Of a stretch of 64,000 nt of DNA, positions 61,015 through 64,000 are shown one piece after another (positions within the stretch are counted from its first letter, which is position 1; each line of letters opens with the position of its first letter). The notes below the pieces were generated by a model that saw only the letters and a list, made by a program, of their open reading frames with translations, was not told where the DNA came from and did no database searches. The stretch lies in the NCBI RefSeq assembly GCF_016654005.1, contig NZ_JAEPWN010000004.1, forward strand, positions 248,001-312,000, in the 5' to 3' direction. The translations under genes and the position numbers were made by a program. Source of the stretch: Brevundimonas nasdae. GTDB lineage: Bacteria; Pseudomonadota; Alphaproteobacteria; Caulobacterales; Caulobacteraceae.

Positions 61015-62268
61015 ATGCTAACCGACACTGAACTACGAAATACGCGAGGAAAATCAAAACAGTACAAAAAGACCGACAGGGACGGTTTGTACGTGCTCGT
61101 AACACCGTCAGGAGGCATCGCTTTCAAGTACGACTACCGCTTCAACGGGCGGCGCGAGACGGTCACCTTCGGCACCTACGGACCGGCGGGTCTGTCACTC
61201 GCTAAGGCGCGCGAGAAGCTGATCGACGCCAAGCGCCAGATCGCTGAGGGCGTATCGCCGGCGCTGGACAAGCAGCGCGTGAAGCGCCGGCTAAAGGAGG
61301 CGCAGAGCTTTGAGCAGGTGGCCAACCGGTGGATGGATCACGCCCCGATGGCGGACAGCACCCGTCAGATGCGCAGGTCCATTTTTGTTCGGGAGGTCTT
61401 GCCCCAATGGCGGAACAGGCTCCTGAATGAAATCACGCCTAATGACCTGCGCGCGCACTGTCTGTCGATCGTGGAGCGCGGTGCGCCGGCGACGGCCATT
61501 CACGTCCGAGACATCGTCAAACAGATCTACGGCTACGCGATCCTGCATGGCGAGAAGATCGCCAATCCCGCCGATGACGTCGGGCCGTCGTCGATCGCTA
61601 CTTTCCGACCCCGCGACCGCGCTCTGTCGCCGTCGGAGGTCCGCATCATGCTTGGCCTCTTGGGGGATGTGGCCACGCTGCCGACGATCCGCCTTGGCCT
61701 GAAGTTCATCCTGCTCAGCATGGTTCGTAAGAGCGAGCTCCAGGACGGCGTCTGGGACGAGGTCGATTTCGAGAATGCGGTCTGGTCGATCCCCAAGGAG
61801 CGGATGAAGCGCTCGCGACCGCACAACGTCTACCTCTCGACCCAGATGCTGGACATCCTGATCGCGCTCAAGACCTGCGCCGGAAACTCCCACTACATCC
61901 TGCCGTCCCGCTATGACGCCGACGCGCCCATGTCTCGCGCCACCTTTAACCGCGTGACCACGGCGATCGCCGAGCGAGCCGAGAAGAACGGATTGCCATT
62001 GGAGCCCTTCACCGTCCACGACTTGCGTCGCACGGGTTCGACCCTTCTTCATGAGATGGGCTTCAACTCCGACTGGATCGAGAAATGTCTCGCCCACGAG
62101 GAGCGGTCTTCGCGGGGCGTTTACAACAAGGCGGAGTTCGAGAACCAAAGGCGACACATGGCCCAACAGTGGTCGGACGCCGTCGACGCCTGGGAGGCGG
62201 GGAGGCCGTTCACGCCGGTCCTCACGGTTCCAGAAACGAGCGGCCCTCGCTTCGATCCGAGGATTTGA
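61015..62268 (+). CDS. P4-type tyrosine recombinase (island integrase)
   Basis: The ATG at 61015 (MLTDTELRNTRGKSKQ) with GGAG upstream gives 417 aa, the usual size. A P4-family N-terminal DNA-binding domain ('YKKTDRDGLYVLVTPSGG', 'FGTYGPAGLSLAKAREKL', residues about 1-100) precedes the catalytic domain. The latter has Arg in 'SMVRKSELQDGVW', 'TVHDLRRTGSTLLHEMGF' (His and Arg) and the nucleophile Tyr in 'RGVYNKAEFENQ'. It would integrate the island at the guaA 3' end. The last 47 bases overlap the AlpA-like gene on the opposite strand. Confidence 0.95.
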   Translation: MLTDTELRNTRGKSKQYKKTDRDGLYVLVTPSGGIAFKYDYRFNGRRETVTFGTYGPAGLSLAKAREKLIDAKRQIAEGVSPALDKQRVKRRLKEAQSFEQVANRWMDHAPMADSTRQMRRSIFVREVLPQWRNRLLNEITPNDLRAHCLSIVERGAPATAIHVRDIVKQIYGYAILHGEKIANPADDVGPSSIATFRPRDRALSPSEVRIMLGLLGDVATLPTIRLGLKFILLSMVRKSELQDGVWDEVDFENAVWSIPKERMKRSRPHNVYLSTQMLDILIALKTCAGNSHYILPSRYDADAPMSRATFNRVTTAIAERAEKNGLPLEPFTVHDLRRTGSTLLHEMGFNSDWIEKCLAHEERSSRGVYNKAEFENQRRHMAQQWSDAVDAWEAGRPFTPVLTVPETSGPRFDPRI

Positions 62269-62518
62269 CGGGGCGGCTGATGCGTTTGCGAACATCCGGC
62301 GGCGCGGCCCGTGCGATCGGCTTGGCCCTGCGCAGGGCCAACCAAGCCTCCACTTCTCCCAAGTCCCAGACCACGCAGCGAGGCGATAGCAGGAACCGCC
62401 TGGGGAACTGACCCCGCTGTTCCATCTCCCAAATCGTGCTGTCAGCCAGCGGGATGATCTGGCGGAGTTGGTTCTTCTTGATCGTGCGCTTCAGCAGCGG
62501 TTCGTTCGCCTGGGCCAT
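62222..62518 (-). CDS. AlpA-like helix-turn-helix regulator (98 aa)
   Basis: The protein has a MerR-like helix-turn-helix: 'KKNQLRQIIPLADSTIWEMEQRGQFPRRFLLSPRCVVWDLGEVEAWL'. The W-D-L-x-E-V-x-x-W-L ending is the AlpA signature. AlpA-type proteins activate excisionase or integrase genes of P4-like islands. A basic tail (RKRISRPVKSSD) follows. Its 3' end overlaps the integrase by 47 bases, so the two genes are antisense to each other there. Confidence 0.84.
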   Translation of the reverse strand: MAQANEPLLKRTIKKNQLRQIIPLADSTIWEMEQRGQFPRRFLLSPRCVVWDLGEVEAWLALRRAKPIARAAPPDVRKRISRPVKSSDRSEGRSFLEP

Positions 62519-62625
62519 CGGAAAAACTCCCTTGGATACGACTCAAGGGAATCCGAAAGCTGGCGACGACGAAATCCGCATCCTTGCCTAGGGAGCTTCG
62601 CAACCGTGAGCCTACGGATTGAGAA

Positions 62626-62814
62626 CTAGTTTGGCTGGAAGGATCGTCCGAGGTCGCCCATAAGGACCCAGCCGGCATTGGTCGGGCGATATCCGCCCTT
62701 GGTGGTGGCTTCCGCCAGGCCCAGGACGGCCAACTCCCGTCCCCTGTTCACGGAACCGCGTCGCGCGGGTTCAACAAGATCGAGCAGGGCTTCAATACGT
62801 TCGGCGTCGTTCAT
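62626..62814 (-). CDS. Hypothetical small protein (62 aa)
   Basis: A 62-aa frame with ATG at 62814 (MNDAERIEALLDLVEPARRGS) has a helix-rich first half and a second half ('GLAEATTKGGYRPTNAGWVLMG') resembling the wing of a winged-helix domain. It may be a small DNA-binding or regulatory protein of the island. Evidence is modest, and I recognise no family. Confidence 0.5.
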   Translation of the reverse strand: MNDAERIEALLDLVEPARRGSVNRGRELAVLGLAEATTKGGYRPTNAGWVLMGDLGRSFQPN

Positions 62815-62931
62815 GTGGCTTGTATGGCTGCCCTATCCGTCATGGCAAAGTCGGAATACGCAGACCGACGGACGAACTTGGCGCTGCCCCTCCCGACGGG
62901 TTATAGCAAAGGTTCAGTAACGGAGAGCTGC

Positions 62932-63390
62932 GTGTCGGACTCAAGCAATGACGGCCTTCTGGCGATGACCGTCGGCATCGTCGGCACCTATGTCGCGGCG
63001 AACCGCATCGATCCGGGTGCACTGCCGACCCTGATCCAGACTGTGCATGGAAGCCTCCACGATTTGAACGCGCCTCTTGAAGCCGGACAGGCGGAGCAGC
63101 CGGAGAGACTGACTGCTGCGCAGATCCGCAAGCTCGTGACGCCGGCCGGGATCATCAGCCTGATCACCCAAAAGCCATTTAAGTCGATGAAACGCCACAT
63201 CACGACCCACGGCTATACGCCCGAGAGCTACCGCATTCACTTCGGTCTGCCGACAGACTTCCCGATGGTTCATCCAGACTATGCCGCAGCGCGGTCGGCC
63301 CTGGCCAAGTCGATGGGCCTGGGGCAGGGCGGCCGTCAGAAGAAGAAGGCGGCCCCGGTGGCCAAACGCGCGCGCAAGCCGAAGGCCTGA
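62932..63390 (+). CDS. MucR/Ros-family regulator lacking zinc-finger cysteines
   Basis: The GTG at 62932 (after GGAGAG) gives 152 aa. The family pattern is clear: N-terminal helices ('LLAMTVGIVGTYVAANRIDPGALPTLIQTVHGSLHDL'), then 'FKSMKRHITTHGYTPESYRIHFGLPTDFPMVHPDYAAARSALAKSMGLG'. In classical Ros/MucR proteins a C-x2-C pair precedes the K-x-F-K-S-L-K-R-H-x4-H block. Here the pair is replaced by I/S residues ('GIISLITQKPFKS'), so it should fold without zinc. A basic Lys/Arg tail ends it. It may control island or host surface genes. Confidence 0.86.
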   Translation: MSDSSNDGLLAMTVGIVGTYVAANRIDPGALPTLIQTVHGSLHDLNAPLEAGQAEQPERLTAAQIRKLVTPAGIISLITQKPFKSMKRHITTHGYTPESYRIHFGLPTDFPMVHPDYAAARSALAKSMGLGQGGRQKKKAAPVAKRARKPKA

Positions 63391-63417
63391 GGCGACATCA
63401 TCCTGACGTGGGTAGGC

Positions 63418-63702
63418 TCAGTTGAGCGCCGAGCAGGGTATGTCCGGCTGCGGGAAATCGATGAGGCTCTCGACCATCGCGTCAATCTCAGCATGCAGTT
63501 CGGTGACGTCGTGGTTCGGGAAGCGATCGGTCGCCGCCTCGCGCCAAGCCGCTTTTAGCACCTCGCGGCATTCGTCGGGGTTGAGGTCGTTGAGGTAGAT
63601 CAGCCCTCGCGCGGCCAGCAGGCGCTTGGCGACGATACCCGCGCGAACGGCGAGATCAGCCATGATCTCTTCCTCATCCCTGGTGTTCGGCTTCTTGGGC
63701 AC
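63418..63702 (-). CDS. Hypothetical protein of the island (94 aa)
   Basis: The sequence is helical and charged ('ADLAVRAGIVAKRLLAARGLIYLNDLNPDECREVLKAAWREA') with an acidic C-terminal half ('NHDVTELHAEIDAMVESLIDF'). ATG at 63702 gives 94 aa; an internal ATG at 63663 would give 81. I recognise no family. It converges on the MucR-like gene and precedes a 205-base gap that holds the promoter and palindrome of the last gene. Confidence 0.55.
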   Translation of the reverse strand: MPKKPNTRDEEEIMADLAVRAGIVAKRLLAARGLIYLNDLNPDECREVLKAAWREAATDRFPNHDVTELHAEIDAMVESLIDFPQPDIPCSALN

Positions 63703-63843
63703 CTGAGCTTCCCGTGGCGGCCAGTTGGCCAGCTTGCTGCGCCTGTTATCTCACATCCGATCTTGTACCCCGACAAGTCCCGGTTGAAGTTCTGCGGGCT
63801 GCAATAGCAATCCGCAAGCGGATGCAAGCTGAGTTCGTGCATG

Positions 63844-63860
63844 GATTTTGAATCAAAATC
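63844..63860 (+). promoter_or_regulatory. Perfect 17-bp palindrome upstream of the DUF6088/AbiEi-like gene
   Basis: GATTTTGA-A-TCAAAATC is an exact inverted repeat with an 8-bp arm and a one-base centre. It lies 48-64 bases upstream of the gene start, in an AT-rich stretch. AbiEi antitoxins repress their own promoter by binding inverted repeats, so this is a likely operator. The remaining sequence of the 63703-63907 gap shows no further feature I can name. Confidence 0.5.
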
Positions 63861-63907
63861 GTTTCCATGTTTCGTTATGGCTTCCCGTCTAGGTCGCGAA
63901 GGAATGG

Positions 63908-64000
63908 ATGATGTCCGCGCTCAGTGATGTGAAAAAACGGCTTCGACCTGGCCAGGTCTATCGGCGCCAGGATTTCGAGAGATGGTCCAATGCCGTAGAT
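63908..64000 (+). CDS. DUF6088/AbiEi-type antitoxin N-terminus, truncated by window end
   Basis: The frame opens with ATG ATG at 63908 and 63911 and continues past the window, giving at least 31 residues (MMSALSDVKKRLRPGQVYR, then RQDFERWSNAVD). The K-K-R-L-R-P-G-Q-V-Y-R-R-x-D-F/L-x-R-W-S-N-A-V-D pattern is typical of the winged-helix N-terminal part of DUF6088 and AbiEi-family proteins, which are antitoxins of type IV toxin-antitoxin systems. A nucleotidyltransferase toxin (AbiEii) would be expected downstream, outside the window. Confidence 0.65.
   Translation, partial: MMSALSDVKKRLRPGQVYRRQDFERWSNAVD

Noticed and set aside
63600..63842. An 80-codon minus-strand frame overlapping the 94-aa gene
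   Set aside because: The Ser/Arg/Pro-rich translation looks like a shadow frame and it overlaps a more plausible gene.

Overview
The window is a GC-rich bacterial chromosome segment. Several independent markers point to the order Caulobacterales, and a Brevundimonas-like genus is my best inference. They are a sciP gene beside a fliK-flgD-flgE hook cluster, sigma-54 type (-24/-12) sites between flagellar operons, a CtrA-like TTAA-N7-TTAA element and clustered GANTC (CcrM) sites, an alphaproteobacterial LexA box (GAAC-N7-GAAC), and a class I lysyl-tRNA synthetase. Most of it is ordinary core chromosome. Only the last 3 to 4 kb looks acquired. I saw no rRNA, no convincing tRNA and no CRISPR array.

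Layout. 1-6.1 kb: a small membrane protein, lipoproteins, the queuosine genes queA and tgt with a nucleotidyltransferase-like gene between them, and a D-amino acid dehydrogenase. 6.2-10 kb: an Lrp-type regulator, DUF4126-like and RidA proteins, lysK, and an SH3 envelope protein. 10-15.5 kb: an S24-peptidase regulator, two PaaI thioesterases, a beta-lactamase-fold exonuclease, and a soluble hybrid histidine kinase. 15.7-17.4 kb: the translationally coupled queC-queE-queD operon, so that with tgt and queA most of the queuosine pathway lies in one 17-kb stretch. 17.4-24.2 kb: a palindromic repeat, a hydrolase, a thioesterase, an HxlR regulator, rtcB with an unusual leader, a WYL regulator with a VOC protein, and a lipidated ecotin. 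24.2-27 kb: a globin-coupled chemoreceptor and mnmA. 27-35 kb: the flagellar block sciP, flgE, flgD, fliK | flgK, flgL, with divergent sigma-54 sites in the middle. 35-37.8 kb: a two-gene DNA-repair operon (radical SAM protein plus UdgX) whose start overlaps a consensus LexA operator. 38-41.5 kb: an Mla/MCE lipid transport operon closed by a terminator. 41.6-43.5 kb: 3-oxoacid CoA-transferase and a DUF2177 protein. 43.6-51.5 kb: a surface-polysaccharide cluster (flippase, UDP-galactopyranose mutase, GT2, O-antigen ligase-like protein, three GT4). 51.6-55 kb: cyclophilin, rlmE, DUF2332, a lipoprotein, and a tandem DUF2061 protein. 55.3-60.7 kb: guaB, MAPEG, RsmB-like methyltransferase, nucleosidase, guaA.

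60.7-64 kb: a genomic island begins immediately 3' of guaA, a known integration hot spot. It carries a P4-type tyrosine integrase, an AlpA-like regulator, small unknown genes and a MucR-like regulator without its zinc cysteines. At the window edge is the first part of a DUF6088/AbiEi-type antitoxin gene, preceded by a perfect palindrome. The cargo lies beyond the window.

The most noteworthy points are the SOS-box-controlled radical SAM/UdgX operon, a tRNA-guanine transglycosylase that has lost its zinc cysteines, the lipidated ecotin with a leucine reactive site, the rtcB leader peptide with a hairpin, the divergent sigma-54 sites, and the truncated toxin-antitoxin candidate on the guaA island.
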